In this document: piece after piece, positions 8,601 to 17,091 of the stretch
Layout of the letters: every line of letters begins with the position of its first letter
Numbering within the stretch: the stretch's first letter is position 1
DNA from: Stenotrophomonas sp. SAM-B
Lineage (GTDB): Bacteria; Pseudomonadota; Gammaproteobacteria; Xanthomonadales; Xanthomonadaceae
Direction of reading: 5' to 3'
NCBI RefSeq assembly: GCF_013387485.1
Contig: NZ_JABBXB010000015.1
Span: 1 to 56,228 of the forward strand
DNA length: 56,228 nt
Translations under genes and position numbers: made by a program
The notes under the pieces: generated by a model
What the model saw: the letters and a program-made list of their open reading frames with translations, nothing else
Told to the model about the DNA's origin: nothing
The model's database searches: none

Positions 8601-10668
8601 CGCCAACGGCCTGGCCGTGGCGCACGGCTTCTGGATGGGCGATGCGTTCGCCTCCGGTGGCTCGGTCGGTTACGACCACAAGGGCATGGGCATCACCGCC
8701 CGCGGTGCGTGGGAGTCGGTCAAGCGCCACTTCCGTGCGCTGGGCCGTGACAGCCAGAGCCAGGATTTCACCGCGGTCGGCGTGGGCGACATGTCCGGCG
8801 ACGTGTTCGGCAACGGCATGCTGCTGTCGCGCCACATCCGCCTGGTTGCTGCGTTCGATCACCGCCACATCTTCCTGGACCCGAACCCGGATGCGGCCAC
8901 GACCTTCGTCGAGCGCGAGCGTCTGTTCACCGTGCCGCGTTCCAGCTGGGCCGATTACGATGCCAAGCTGATCAGCAAGGGCGGCGGCGTGTACCCGCGT
9001 ACGCTGAAGTCGATCGAGATCACCCCGCAGGTCCGTGAGGTACTCGGCCTGGACGAGGGCATCAAGTCGATGACCCCGAACGACCTGATGAGCGCGATCC
9101 TGAAGTCGCCGGTGGACCTGCTGTGGAACGGCGGCATCGGCACCTACGTCAAGGCGGCCAGCGAGCAGCACAGCGATGTCGGCGATCGCGCCAACAATGC
9201 GCTGCGCGTCAATGGCGGCGAGCTGCGCTGCAAGGTGGTGGGCGAGGGCGGCAACCTGGGCATGACCCAGCTGGGCCGCATCGAAGCCGCCCAGGCCGGC
9301 GTGCTGCTCAACACCGACTTCATCGACAACTCGGCCGGTGTGGACACCTCCGATCACGAAGTCAACATCAAGATCCTGCTCAACGATGTGGTGCGGGCCA
9401 AGAAGTTGACTGTCGAACAGCGCAACAAGCTGCTGGCCTCGATGACCGACGAAGTGGCCGCGCTGGTGCTGATGGACAACTACCGTCAGAACCAGGCGCT
9501 GAGCCTGATGGAACGCATGGCGGTCAAGCGCCTGGGGTCCAAGCAGCACTTCATCCGCACGCTGGAACAGCAGGGCCTGCTGGACCGCCAGATCGAGTAC
9601 CTGCCCTCCGATGCGGAACTGTCCGCACGCAAGGCGCGTGGCCAGGGCCTGACCCGTCCGGAACTCTCGGTGCTGTTGTCCTACTCCAAGCTGGTGGCCT
9701 TCCAGCAGCTGCTCGAGTCGGACATTCCGGAAGATCCGTACCTGTCCAAGGAACTGCAGCGCTACTTCCCGACGCCGCTGCAGAAGAAGTACGCCGATGC
9801 GATGGAGCGTCACCGCCTGAAGCGCGAGATCATCGCCACGGCCGTGACCAACCAGACCATCAACCGTATGGGCGCTACCTTCCTGATGCGCATGCAGGAA
9901 GACACCGGCCGCACCGTGGCCGAGGTCGCCAAGGCGTACACGATCAGCCGTGAAACGCTGGACGCACGCGCGCTGTGGGCACAGATCGACGCCCTCGACG
10001 GCACCCTGCCGGAGTCGGTGCAGATCGACGCGCTGGAAGTGATCTGGAAGCTGCAGCGTTCGTTCGTACGTTGGCTGCTCTCGCGTCCGGGCGTCATGCC
10101 GGGCATCACGGAGGCCGTCAACCGCTACCAGGCCGCGTTCAACGACATCCGCGACGCCTCGGGCGTGCTGCCGGATTCGCAGCGCCCGGCCTACGAGGCA
10201 AGCGTGCAGGAGTGGAAGGACAAGGGCCTGCCGCCGGCGTTGTCGCAGCAGCTCTCGGAACTGCAGTTCCTGGAGCCGGCGTTCGACATCATCGAACTGG
10301 CCCGGACCCGGAAGCTCAAGCCGGTGGACGTCTCCAAGGTCCACTTCCGCCTGGGCGACGCCCTGCAGCTGCCGTGGCTGTTCGAGCAGATCGACGCGCT
10401 GGAGGTCAACGGCCGCTGGCACGCCGTGGCCCGTGGCGTGCTGCGCGACGAGCTGGCCGCCCACCATCGCAACCTGGCTGCCCAGGTCCTGTCGATGAAG
10501 GGCAGCAGCGCCGAAGCCAAGGTCGCCGCCTGGATGGGCCGCGACGACAGCAGCCTGCGCTTCACCCTGGCGATGCTGGCCGAGCTGGCCGAACAGAAGA
10601 CCCTGGACTACCCGACCGTCTCGGTCGCGGTCCAGCGCCTCGGTCAGCTGGCCTCGCACGGCGCGTAA
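5692..10668 (+). CDS. gdhB: NAD-specific glutamate dehydrogenase, large (180-kDa) type
   Basis: This 1658-residue protein has the length and layout of the bacterial L_180 class. It oxidises glutamate to 2-oxoglutarate and ammonia with NAD+, mainly for amino-acid catabolism. The N-terminal ~700 residues are the ACT-like regulatory part. The catalytic core begins near residue 800, and VPVGAKGGFFAK (about 890-902) carries the substrate/catalytic lysine region. VGVGDMSGDVFGNGMLLS (about 1030-1048) and VGEGGNLGMTQLGR (about 1183-1196) are further core motifs. ATG 5692 gives MKPQKPAAKTVKNK; the Lys-rich leader is not conserved evidence for the exact start. The gene stands alone, divergent from the RND operon. 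The symbol follows Pseudomonas usage. Confidence 0.96.
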   Translation: MKPQKPAAKTVKNKSKPADTQTVSPVGFSLEPVYTALRKRYPSAGQAEAVAFAADFYKRMEADEFPHHSAEEWAALAADTLEFARVRKSGKANVRVFNPTLKSNGWESPHTVLQIVNDDMPFLVDTVTMSLAEHGVGVHVLGHPVIRFARDKAGKLTGVSDGTAESVMLLEIDRQPAEAMADVEKAIIKALDEVRAIVRDWDAMRAKAQSLADDLGSRQLPVDAASRAEAQEFLRWAADNHFTFFGYREYRVEKQGKEDVLAPLNDTGLGLMRGQDKSAARPVKTLAAQGLNATTGLKDALILTKTNARSRVHRSGYMDYIGVLEFDAKGKIIGEQRFLGLFTSSAYNRRPWEIPLVRQRHEYVMSKSGLAPSSHSGKALRHILETLPREELFQSSEDELFRTAMGVLGLQERVRSRLFLRRDKYSRFISALVYLPRERFNTDVRLRIEAMLKDALQGEYVDSSVVLGESPLAQVHLIVRPKAGQTLEVDTSELEQKLAQVLRNWQDDLREALVARHGEAEGLRIAARIGKALPAGYIEDSSTEIAANDVSQLDALTGPDDLRLSLQAVHREEGDGLRLKLYRQLDDIPLSDALPMMENMGLRVISERPYRLTVDNAPVYVQDFEAESVAGAIDAPSVDAAFGETFARVWHGDAENDGFNRLVLAAGLHWRQVAMLRGYCKYLLQTGVPFSQAYVEGTFTRYPLLARLLVELFEARFDPATGHESKDAIAEGQAQLRAHLTVLAGGDEATLKVLKTVVDARKGDRTVQMDAARDALLKLMDRVSSLDEDRILRSFMGVIDATLRTSYYQTDAEGRPGHVISFKFDSALVPDLPKPRPYREIFVYGPRVEGTHLRFGAVARGGLRWSDRREDFRTEVLGLVKAQMVKNTVIVPVGAKGGFFAKMPPVNGDRDAVFANGVACYKLFIQGLLDITDNIVNNKIVPPVDVVRHDMDDPYLVVAADKGTATFSDIANGLAVAHGFWMGDAFASGGSVGYDHKGMGITARGAWESVKRHFRALGRDSQSQDFTAVGVGDMSGDVFGNGMLLSRHIRLVAAFDHRHIFLDPNPDAATTFVERERLFTVPRSSWADYDAKLISKGGGVYPRTLKSIEITPQVREVLGLDEGIKSMTPNDLMSAILKSPVDLLWNGGIGTYVKAASEQHSDVGDRANNALRVNGGELRCKVVGEGGNLGMTQLGRIEAAQAGVLLNTDFIDNSAGVDTSDHEVNIKILLNDVVRAKKLTVEQRNKLLASMTDEVAALVLMDNYRQNQALSLMERMAVKRLGSKQHFIRTLEQQGLLDRQIEYLPSDAELSARKARGQGLTRPELSVLLSYSKLVAFQQLLESDIPEDPYLSKELQRYFPTPLQKKYADAMERHRLKREIIATAVTNQTINRMGATFLMRMQEDTGRTVAEVAKAYTISRETLDARALWAQIDALDGTLPESVQIDALEVIWKLQRSFVRWLLSRPGVMPGITEAVNRYQAAFNDIRDASGVLPDSQRPAYEASVQEWKDKGLPPALSQQLSELQFLEPAFDIIELARTRKLKPVDVSKVHFRLGDALQLPWLFEQIDALEVNGRWHAVARGVLRDELAAHHRNLAAQVLSMKGSSAEAKVAAWMGRDDSSLRFTLAMLAELAEQKTLDYPTVSVAVQRLGQLASHGA

Positions 10669-10698
10669 GCATGGTGCGTGAGCGCATTCGCGCTGACG

Positions 10699-10817
10699 CC
10701 CCACGGTTTGCCCTGCAAACCGTGGGCCCCATGCAAACGATGCCTCCAGACCCCCGCGCCTTCGGCGCGCCCCCCTGACTCAGGGGGCTTTGCTCCAGAG
10801 GGATGGGCGGGGTCTGG
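10699..10817. repeat. Multi-hairpin structured element downstream of glutamate dehydrogenase
   Basis: Four stems occur in 119 bases. CCCACGGTTTG pairs with CAAACCGTGGG (10700-10726, 5-base loop). CCAGACCCC (10746-10754) pairs perfectly with GGGGTCTGG (10809-10817). Inside that outer stem lie CGCGCC-TTC-GGCGCG (10755-10769) and CCCCCTGA-C-TCAGGGGG (10771-10787). The nested part could form a branched junction. It has no coding capacity and may be a dispersed repeat. Confidence 0.6.
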
Positions 10818-10840
10818 TAACTGCATTGCATGAGAAACAC

Positions 10841-10870
10841 ACGGCTCCGCTTCGGCGGGGCCGTTTCTTT
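10841..10870 (+). terminator. Intrinsic terminator after glutamate dehydrogenase
   Basis: ACGGCTCCGC-TTC-GGCGGGGCCGT forms a stem followed by TTCTTT. It lies about 170 bases beyond the dehydrogenase stop codon, after the structured repeat. Confidence 0.7.
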
Positions 10871-10905
10871 ATGACGGTTGCCGGCATGTCGGTTGCCGGT
10901 ATCCG

Positions 10906-10981
10906 GTAGGAACCGACCGTTGGTCGGTGCGGACGCCGACATGACCGGCGCCCCACGCCACGACCAACGGTCGTGGCCTAC
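10906..10981. repeat. Inverted pair of SMAG-like repeats
   Basis: GTAGGAACCGACCGTTGGTCGGT (10906-10928) and CCACGACCAACGGTCGTGGCCTAC (10958-10981) are facing copies that share the GACCGTTGGTC core. They lie between the dehydrogenase terminator and the NAD kinase gene. Confidence 0.75.
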
Positions 10982-11030
10982 CGGGGACGTGGCGGGTATG
11001 CTCTGGCGAACCCGCCCCACCGGATGTTTG

Positions 11031-11801
11031 ATGAGCGCTTCCCCCCGTATCGCCTTCCTGGCCAGTTCCACCGAAGCGGCGCAGCTCGCCCTGGCACAGA
11101 TGCGGGCCCGCTATGGCGACTACACGCCCGAGCAGGCCGAGGTGCTGTGCCCGCTGGGGGGCGATGGCTTCCTGCTGCAGGCGCTGCATCGCTACGGCGC
11201 GCTGGGCAAGCCGGTGTTCGGGATGAAGCTGGGCACGGTGGGGTTCCTGATGAACCAGTTCCGTGATGACGACCTGCCGGCGCGCCTGGCCGCGGCCGAG
11301 CCGGCCAACCTGCGCCCGCTGGAGATGCTGGCGCTGACCGAATCCGGCACGACCACCGGCTCGCTGGCCTACAACGACGTCTCGCTGCTGCGCCAGACCC
11401 GCCAGGCCGCGCACATCGGCATCGACCTCAATGGACAGGAACGCGTGGCCGAGCTGATCGGTGACGGCGTGCTGGTCGCCACCCCGGCCGGCAGCACCGC
11501 CTACAACTACTCCGCACACGGCCCGATCCTGCCGCTGGGCTCGCACACCATCGCGCTGACCCCGTTGGCTCCGTACCGTCCGCGCCGCTGGCGCGGGGCG
11601 ATCCTCAAGGCCGACACCGAAGTGCGGTTCCGCGTGCTCGACCCCTACAAGCGCCCGGTCAGTGTCACCGCCGATTCGCATGAAACCCGCGATGTGGTGG
11701 AAGTGACCATCCGCGAATCGCGCGAGCGCCGCGTCACCATGCTGTTCGACCCGGAGCACAATCTGGAAGACCGGATCCTGAGCGAGCAGTTCATGTTCTG
11801 A
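11031..11801 (+). CDS. nadK: NAD kinase
   Basis: This 256-residue cytosolic enzyme phosphorylates NAD+ to NADP+ with ATP. The family's diagnostic motifs are present: LGGDGFLLQ at 42-50 with the catalytic Asp of GGDG (43-46), then YNDVSLLR, and [19 protein letters not shown], the glycine-rich conserved block. ATG 11031 was chosen because [13 protein letters not shown] aligns with the usual start; an in-frame extension to 10878 runs through the SMAG repeats and is not credible. The 5'-nucleotidase gene follows 79 bases later on the same strand, so both may share a transcript. Confidence 0.95.
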   Translation: MSASPRIAFLASSTEAAQLALAQMRARYGDYTPEQAEVLCPLGGDGFLLQALHRYGALGKPVFGMKLGTVGFLMNQFRDDDLPARLAAAEPANLRPLEMLALTESGTTTGSLAYNDVSLLRQTRQAAHIGIDLNGQERVAELIGDGVLVATPAGSTAYNYSAHGPILPLGSHTIALTPLAPYRPRRWRGAILKADTEVRFRVLDPYKRPVSVTADSHETRDVVEVTIRESRERRVTMLFDPEHNLEDRILSEQFMF

Positions 11802-11880
11802 CGGGGCACGGCCGTGGTGGCCATGCTCTGTGGGAGAATGGCTGGCCGGCCGCTGCGGCCGCATTGGATTGCTGATTGCC

Positions 11881-12828
11881 ATGGGCGACAACACCCCCCG
11901 CTTGCTGACCGTTGCCGTGACTTCGCGGGCCCTGTTCGATCTGGAAGAGGGCCACGCGCTGTTCGAGGCCGAAGGCGTCGATGCCTATGCCGAGTACCAG
12001 CGCAAGCACGAAGACGATGTGCTGCGCCCCGGCGTGGCCTTCCCGGTGGTGCGCAAGCTGCTCGCGCTCAACCAGGGCCAGTCGCCGGAACAGCCGCGGG
12101 TGGAAGTGATCCTGCTCTCGCGCAATTCGGCCGATACCGGCCTGCGCATCTTCAATTCGATCCAGCACTACGACCTGGGCATCATCCGCGCGACGTTCAC
12201 CGCGGGCGAGCCGACCTGGCCGTATGTGAAGCCGTTCGGCACCGATCTGTTCCTGTCGGCCAACCCGGAGTCGGTGCGCCGCGCGCTGCTGCACGGCATC
12301 GCCGCCGCGACCATCCTGCCCAAGCCACCGGGCGAGACCATCGCTGCGGCCGAACAGGTCGATCTGGGCCGTCCGCTGGGCCAGCTGCGCATCGCCTTCG
12401 ATGGTGATGCGGTGATCTTTGGTGACGAGAGCGAGCGCATTTCGCGCGAGCAGGGGGTGGAAGCGTTCGGGCGCCATGAGCGCGAGAACGCCCGCGAACC
12501 GCTGAGCGGCGGTCCTTTCCGCAACTTCCTCTCGGCCCTGCACACCCTGCAGGCGGTGTTCCCGTCGGGCGAGGATGCGCCGATCCGCACCGCTCTGGTG
12601 ACCGCGCGCTCGGCGCCGGCACACGAGCGCGTGATCCGCACCCTGCGCGAATGGGGCGTGCGCCTGGATGAAGCGCTGTTCCTCGGCGGCCGCCACAAGG
12701 GGCCGTTCCTGGAAGCTTTCGGCGCGGACATCTTCTTTGACGATTCGCAGCACAACATCGACAGCGCGCTGCAGCACCAGAGCGTGGCGGCCGGACATGT
12801 GCCGCATGGCGTCGCCAACGACGGTTGA
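11881..12828 (+). CDS. 5'-nucleotidase (PF06189-type family)
   Basis: This 315-residue soluble protein resembles the cytosolic 5'-nucleotidase family that hydrolyses nucleoside monophosphates. Visible family blocks are LTVAVTSRALFDLEEGHALF near the start, VEVILLSRNSADTGLRIFNSI (residues ~75-95), IAFDGDAVIFGDESE (the acidic metal-binding segment, ~180) and GADIFFDDSQHN near the end. ATG 11881 is preferred; an in-frame ATG at 11830 would add 17 residues that look like translated spacer. No strong Shine-Dalgarno precedes either. Its position after nadK suggests nucleotide turnover, which is inference. Confidence 0.82.
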   Translation: MGDNTPRLLTVAVTSRALFDLEEGHALFEAEGVDAYAEYQRKHEDDVLRPGVAFPVVRKLLALNQGQSPEQPRVEVILLSRNSADTGLRIFNSIQHYDLGIIRATFTAGEPTWPYVKPFGTDLFLSANPESVRRALLHGIAAATILPKPPGETIAAAEQVDLGRPLGQLRIAFDGDAVIFGDESERISREQGVEAFGRHERENAREPLSGGPFRNFLSALHTLQAVFPSGEDAPIRTALVTARSAPAHERVIRTLREWGVRLDEALFLGGRHKGPFLEAFGADIFFDDSQHNIDSALQHQSVAAGHVPHGVANDG

Positions 12829-12859
12829 TGCGCCACCCGGAGGTGCGTGGGCCCATGTC

Positions 12860-12928
12860 CCACCAACGGTGGCGCCCATGTACCCACCAACGGTGGCGCC
12901 GATGTACCCACCAACGGTGGGTACCTAC
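12860..12928. repeat. Triple 24-bp tandem array of SMAG-like units
   Basis: The palindromic core CCACCAACGGTGG occurs at 12860-12872, 12884-12896 and 12908-12920, exactly 24 bases apart, with the linker GCGCC(C/G)ATGT(A)CC also conserved. Only the last unit ends in CTAC (12925-12928). The array fills the gap between two convergent genes, and its CTAC end contains the stop codon of the minus-strand gene. Confidence 0.8.
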
Positions 12929-13506
12929 CGGATCGGCAGGACCGACGGGGCGGTGGTGTCGGGGTTCAATGGCAGCCGGATGTCGACGAGTCGCCAGCGC
13001 AGGCCCGAACGCTGCAGGACGAACACCACTGGCGCGCCCTGCGGGGTGTGGGTGGTAGCGGTAAAGCGCGACAGCGACTCGAAACGATGGGTGGCACCGT
13101 TCAGCGGCCGCGCCGGTCGTGGCGCCGCGTAGGCATCGTTGCTGGGGCTGTCCAGGTCGTTGCTGGCGCGCTTCCACAGGGTGTGGCCCTCGAGCAGGGC
13201 GCCGATGCCGGTCGGGGTCACCAGTGCATCCACGGCGGTCGCGCTGAGGCGGTCACCGGCCGAGAGCAGCAGCGCACCGAACAGGCTGGACTGCAGGTCC
13301 GGCCCGGCGCGGCGCACCACGTAGTCGCTCAGCTGCGCGCGCAGGTTGGCGCGCAGCATCGGGAAGTCCACGTAGCGGTCGAGCGTGGCGGTATCGCGCT
13401 GTTCGATCGCGCGGCTGAGGCCATGCACGGTCACATAGGGGCCGCTGAACACGATGCCCGCCAGCACCACCAGCAGGATGACCGTCAGCCAGAGCAGTTT
13501 CTTCAT
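12925..13506 (-). CDS. DUF2939 family membrane-anchored protein
   Basis: This 193-residue protein begins with a single hydrophobic helix (MKKLLWLTVILLVVLAGIVF), then a helix VHGLSRAIEQRDTATLDRYVDFPMLR and a soluble domain typical of DUF2939, a family of unknown function with a membrane-anchored periplasmic body. The C-terminal LRWRLVDIRLPLN is the usual beta end. The TAG stop is supplied by the GTAG end of the adjacent SMAG array, so the last residues (APSVLPIR) may have been shaped by the repeat's arrival. It is the last gene of the minus-strand run, 61 bases after the DUF2461 gene. Confidence 0.75.
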   Translation of the reverse strand: MKKLLWLTVILLVVLAGIVFSGPYVTVHGLSRAIEQRDTATLDRYVDFPMLRANLRAQLSDYVVRRAGPDLQSSLFGALLLSAGDRLSATAVDALVTPTGIGALLEGHTLWKRASNDLDSPSNDAYAAPRPARPLNGATHRFESLSRFTATTHTPQGAPVVFVLQRSGLRWRLVDIRLPLNPDTTAPSVLPIR

Positions 13507-13567
13507 CGGATCTGCCTTGCAGTGTTGGCGCCCAGCTTGCCGCAGCCGGCGTCAGCGCACGTGAAGC

Positions 13568-14254
13568 TCAGAATTCCAGGTCCAGCGCCGCGCACAGGTA
13601 ATCCACGAACGGGGCCAGCGTGACCAGGTCGGCTGCGATCGTCTGGCGCAGTCGCGGCCCGGTCATCGTGGCGTCGTCCAGCGAGCGCCAGAACACCCAG
13701 TTGCGGTGCTTGAGATCGTCGATGAACTCGAAATCCGGTTCGAACCCGCGCGGGGCGCGCACCAGCTTCTCGCTTTCCTCGAAATCGAATTTCTTCCGCA
13801 GCACCGGCGAATGCGCGGCGGCCTTCCAGCTGCCCGGGTTGTCGACGATGAAATGCCGCACCTTGCGCTGCGTGGCCGGCTCGGGATGCCACAGGCCGGC
13901 ACCCACGAAGCTCTCGCCCGGCTGCAGGTGGATGTAGAACGACGGCGCCGGCACCTGCTTGCGCCGCTCATGGAACAGGCGTGCACCCTGCCAGCTCTTG
14001 TAGGGCGACTTGTCGTTGGAGAAGCGCGCATCGCGGTAGATGCGGAACAGCGAGCCGCCCACGGTGCGCGGATCGGCACGGAAGTGCTCGCTGACCGCGG
14101 CCAGGTCCGGCTGCAGATCGGTGATCAGGCGCAGGAACGGCTGGCGGACGTGCTCTTCGTACTTCGGCTTGTGCTCGTTGAACCAGGTCTTGTCGTTGTT
14201 GCGGGCCAGGCCACGCAGGAAGGTGAAGGTGGCCGGGCTGAAATACGTGCTCAT
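13568..14254 (-). CDS. DUF2461 (TIGR02453) family protein
   Basis: This 228-residue soluble protein has the family signatures FLRGLARNNDKTWFNEHKPKY near the N-terminus, RIYRDARFSNDKSPYKSW (about 70-87) and FYIHLQPGESFVGAGLWHPEP (about 102-122). The biochemical role of DUF2461 is not known. Its ATG overlaps the stop of sbcB by four bases (ATGA), so the two are almost certainly co-translated. Confidence 0.85.
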   Translation of the reverse strand: MSTYFSPATFTFLRGLARNNDKTWFNEHKPKYEEHVRQPFLRLITDLQPDLAAVSEHFRADPRTVGGSLFRIYRDARFSNDKSPYKSWQGARLFHERRKQVPAPSFYIHLQPGESFVGAGLWHPEPATQRKVRHFIVDNPGSWKAAAHSPVLRKKFDFEESEKLVRAPRGFEPDFEFIDDLKHRNWVFWRSLDDATMTGPRLRQTIAADLVTLAPFVDYLCAALDLEF

Positions 14255-15690
14255 AGGCTGCTCTGCAGGTGGGTGCCCCAGTCACGCAGCTGCTGGAGCA
14301 GGGCGAGCTTGCCGGCATCGTCGGCGTGCTCCGCGGCCAGTGCATCCAGCTGCGCGGTGAACTGCGGCAGGGTCTGTTCGCCCAGCGATGCATCGCCGAG
14401 CAGGCGCTGGCGACGATAATCGTTCCAGCGTGAGCGCTCGGTGGTGTCCAGGGTGTCGAGGTAGTTTCGGGCGCGGTAGCGGAACAACAGCTCGGGCATG
14501 CGCGGGTCGCGCAGGCGCTCGGCGAAGCTGGCCAGTTCCGCGGGCGGGCTGGTGCGGATGCGCGACATCAGGGATTTGTCGCCGTCGGCGAGGAAGCCGT
14601 CGTACAGCGAGGCGTCCACATCGCTGGGGGCCAGCGTGCGCTCGCCCGAGTACACCTGGCGGGCCTTCTCGGCCAGCGCGGGGCCGATCTGGCGCAGACG
14701 CTCGGCCTTGGCCTCGATCGCGGCCGGGTCGATGCCCAGGCGGGCATGGTCCGCCGGGCGCAGGTGGTTCCAGGCGACCAACGCCGGCACCTTGTTGAGG
14801 TGCACTTCCTTGAGGGGCACGCGCTGCTCGCCTTCGGCCATGTCGGCGGCACGGGTGTACAGGCGCGCGGCGATGGTTTCCGGGGGCAGATCGAGCAGCG
14901 GCTCGATATCGCCGTCCAGGTCCAGCGCGATGATGCGGTTGTTGATGAAGGGATGGCGCGCCAGTGGCAGCACCGGCGCGGCGCACATGCGCTGTGCCGG
15001 GTAGCGCATCGAGATGTGCAGTACCGGCTGCATCGCGTCCGCATCCAGCAGGCTGCCGACGAATCGCTTGTCGCGCAGTTTCAGCGCGTAGTCCCACAGG
15101 CGTGGCTGGGCCTGCTTGAACAGCTTCGCCAGACCGATCGTCGCGTACACGTCGGACAACGCTTCATGCGCATCGCCTTGGCGGACGTTGTTAGCCGTGG
15201 CCAGGTGCTCGAGCTTGAACGAGGTCGCGCCGTCCTCACGCTGCGGCCAGACAATGCCGTCCGGGCGCAGCGCGTGGAGCAGCCGCATCATGTCCAGCAG
15301 GTCCCAGCGTGAGTTGCCGTTGCGCCACTCGCGCTCGTACGGATCGTAGAAGTTGCGGAACAGCCCGTGGCGGACGAACTCATCGTCGAAGCGCAGCGTG
15401 TTGTAGCCCAGCGAGCAGGTGCCCGGCCGCGCCATCAGATCGTTGATGCGCGAGAACGCCTCGGCTTCGGTGACGCCGGCGCTGAGTGCGTGCTGCGGGG
15501 TGATCCCGGTGATCAGGGTGGCGATCGGCGAGGGCAGCAGGTCGTCGGCCGGTTTGACGTAGAAGCTGACCGGCTCATCGATGATGTTCAGATCGGCATC
15601 GGTGCGGATACCGGCGAACTGCGCGATGCGCGTGCGGCGCGGGTCCTGGCCGAAGGTCTCCAGGTCATAGAACAGGAAGCTGTCGGCCAT
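14251..15690 (-). CDS. sbcB: Exodeoxyribonuclease I
   Basis: This 479-residue 3'-5' single-strand DNA exonuclease takes part in recombination and mismatch repair. The DnaQ-fold ExoI motif FYDLETFG places catalytic Asp9 and Glu11; RIAQFAGIRTD and ITPQHALSAGV follow. SLGYNTLRFDDEFVRHGLFRNFYDPYERE contains motif II, and GDAHEALSDVYATIGLAK carries the last acidic/His motif. The C-terminal SH3-like and helical domains account for the rest (E. coli ExoI has 475 residues). The ATG shares one base with the kmo stop. Linkage of a repair nuclease to kynurenine genes is positional; no functional tie is known to me. Confidence 0.95.
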   Translation of the reverse strand: MADSFLFYDLETFGQDPRRTRIAQFAGIRTDADLNIIDEPVSFYVKPADDLLPSPIATLITGITPQHALSAGVTEAEAFSRINDLMARPGTCSLGYNTLRFDDEFVRHGLFRNFYDPYEREWRNGNSRWDLLDMMRLLHALRPDGIVWPQREDGATSFKLEHLATANNVRQGDAHEALSDVYATIGLAKLFKQAQPRLWDYALKLRDKRFVGSLLDADAMQPVLHISMRYPAQRMCAAPVLPLARHPFINNRIIALDLDGDIEPLLDLPPETIAARLYTRAADMAEGEQRVPLKEVHLNKVPALVAWNHLRPADHARLGIDPAAIEAKAERLRQIGPALAEKARQVYSGERTLAPSDVDASLYDGFLADGDKSLMSRIRTSPPAELASFAERLRDPRMPELLFRYRARNYLDTLDTTERSRWNDYRRQRLLGDASLGEQTLPQFTAQLDALAAEHADDAGKLALLQQLRDWGTHLQSSL

Positions 15691-17057
15691 CAGTGCGCAC
15701 CCTCCAGGACGGGCAGTTGTTCATGGACCAGGCGCTCGAGCGCGGCCCAGTCGATATGCGCCAGGCTGTCGTGCCCGGCGGTGGCGTCTTCGAGCATGCG
15801 TCGCTGCAGCTCGGTGCGCGCCAGCGCAACGGCATACGGCGTACGCAGGAAGGTGACCATCGTGTAATGCGGCACGAAGCGGGTTGGCCAGCGCGCCTGC
15901 AGCGCCTGTTCCAGTTCGCGCTGCAGCAGGAACTGCGGATCGGCCACGCGGTCGCGCATCTCCAGGTAGTTCTCCAGCGCCATCTGCTGGATCGCTTCGG
16001 CATTCGGCTTGCGGTCGGCCTCGAATGCGGCGAACGCCTCGCCCAGCGAGTCCTGCTCCAGCAGGTGCGCGGCCAGGGCGATGCAGTCTTCGAACGCGCA
16101 GTTCATGCCTTGGCCGTGGAACGGCACCATCGCGTGCGCGGCATCGCCGATCAGGACCGCGCGGCCCTTCATGTGCCAATGCTTGAGGTGCAGCGTGCCG
16201 AGCAGGCCGGGCGGGTGCTGCTCCCAATCGCGGCGCAGGTTCGGGATCAGCGCCAGCGCATCGGGGAAGTCGCGCGCGAACAGCGCTTCGGCCTCGGCGC
16301 CACTGTTGGTGGTGGCAAAACTCGGGTCGCCCTCGTTCGGCAGGAACAGCGTGACCGTGAACGTGCCTTCGTCGTTCGGCAGCGCGATGCACATGTAGTG
16401 CCCACGCGGCCAGATGTGCAGTGCATTGGCCTCGATCCGGAAACCACCGTCATCGGTCGGCGGGATTTCCAGTTCCTTGTAAGAGTGGTCCAGGAAGTCG
16501 ATGCGCTCATCCAGCGGCTGCTTGCGGTTCATCGCCGCGCGCAGCGCCGAGCCGGCCCCGTCGGCACCGATCAGGGTATCGAAGCGGATGTCGTGCGGCT
16601 GGTCGTCGCGGTCATCGATGAAACGCGCGTAGCCGGCATCGAAATCCACGGTGTGCAGGCGGCGGTGGAAGTGCACGGTCGCGCCTGCATCCTCGGCCAG
16701 CTGCAGCAGGGTGGTGTTGAGGTCCTTGCGGTGGATCGACCAGATCACTTCGCTGTCATCGCGCCCGTAGCGCTGCAGCTGCGGTTCGCCCTCGCGCGGG
16801 TGGATCATGCGCCCGCGCATCATCACCGCCTTGGCCATGACCGCGTCTTCGACACCGGCCTGGCGCAGCGCGTGGCGGCCACGCTCGGCCAGGGCCAGAT
16901 TGATCGAACGGCCGGACTCGTAATCGCTCACGCGCGGGTCGCCGCGGCGCTCATACAAGGTGATCTGCCAGCCCTGGCGGGACAGCAGGATGGCCAGCAG
17001 TGAACCGGCCAGACCTGCGCCGATGATGCTGAGCGAGCGGGAGGGGGTAGCGATCAA
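15690..17057 (-). CDS. kmo: Kynurenine 3-monooxygenase
   Basis: This 455-residue FAD-dependent hydroxylase converts L-kynurenine to 3-hydroxykynurenine using NADPH and O2. The Rossmann FAD motif IIGAGLAGSLLAILLSRQG is at residues 11-29. GRSINLALAERGRHALRQ is characteristic of the KMO subfamily, IGADGAGSALRAAMN is the second FAD contact, and VLIGDAAHAMVPFHGQGMNCAFED is the GD motif. The gene lies 34 bases after kynU and its stop overlaps the sbcB start. It completes three adjacent enzymes of the tryptophan-to-quinolinate route. Confidence 0.95.
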   Translation of the reverse strand: MIATPSRSLSIIGAGLAGSLLAILLSRQGWQITLYERRGDPRVSDYESGRSINLALAERGRHALRQAGVEDAVMAKAVMMRGRMIHPREGEPQLQRYGRDDSEVIWSIHRKDLNTTLLQLAEDAGATVHFHRRLHTVDFDAGYARFIDDRDDQPHDIRFDTLIGADGAGSALRAAMNRKQPLDERIDFLDHSYKELEIPPTDDGGFRIEANALHIWPRGHYMCIALPNDEGTFTVTLFLPNEGDPSFATTNSGAEAEALFARDFPDALALIPNLRRDWEQHPPGLLGTLHLKHWHMKGRAVLIGDAAHAMVPFHGQGMNCAFEDCIALAAHLLEQDSLGEAFAAFEADRKPNAEAIQQMALENYLEMRDRVADPQFLLQRELEQALQARWPTRFVPHYTMVTFLRTPYAVALARTELQRRMLEDATAGHDSLAHIDWAALERLVHEQLPVLEGAH

Positions 17058-17091
17058 GGCGATATCCGTGGGGGCGGGGAGGGCGGTCGGA

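Noticed and set aside
5656..10704. 1682-codon minus-strand frame opposite glutamate dehydrogenase
   Set aside because: It mirrors the real gene exactly in extent and has shadow-like composition with no recognisable domain.
12860..12928. 24-bp periodic repeats considered as a short CRISPR array
   Set aside because: Only three units, spacers are themselves conserved, there are no cas genes, and the core matches SMAG elements.
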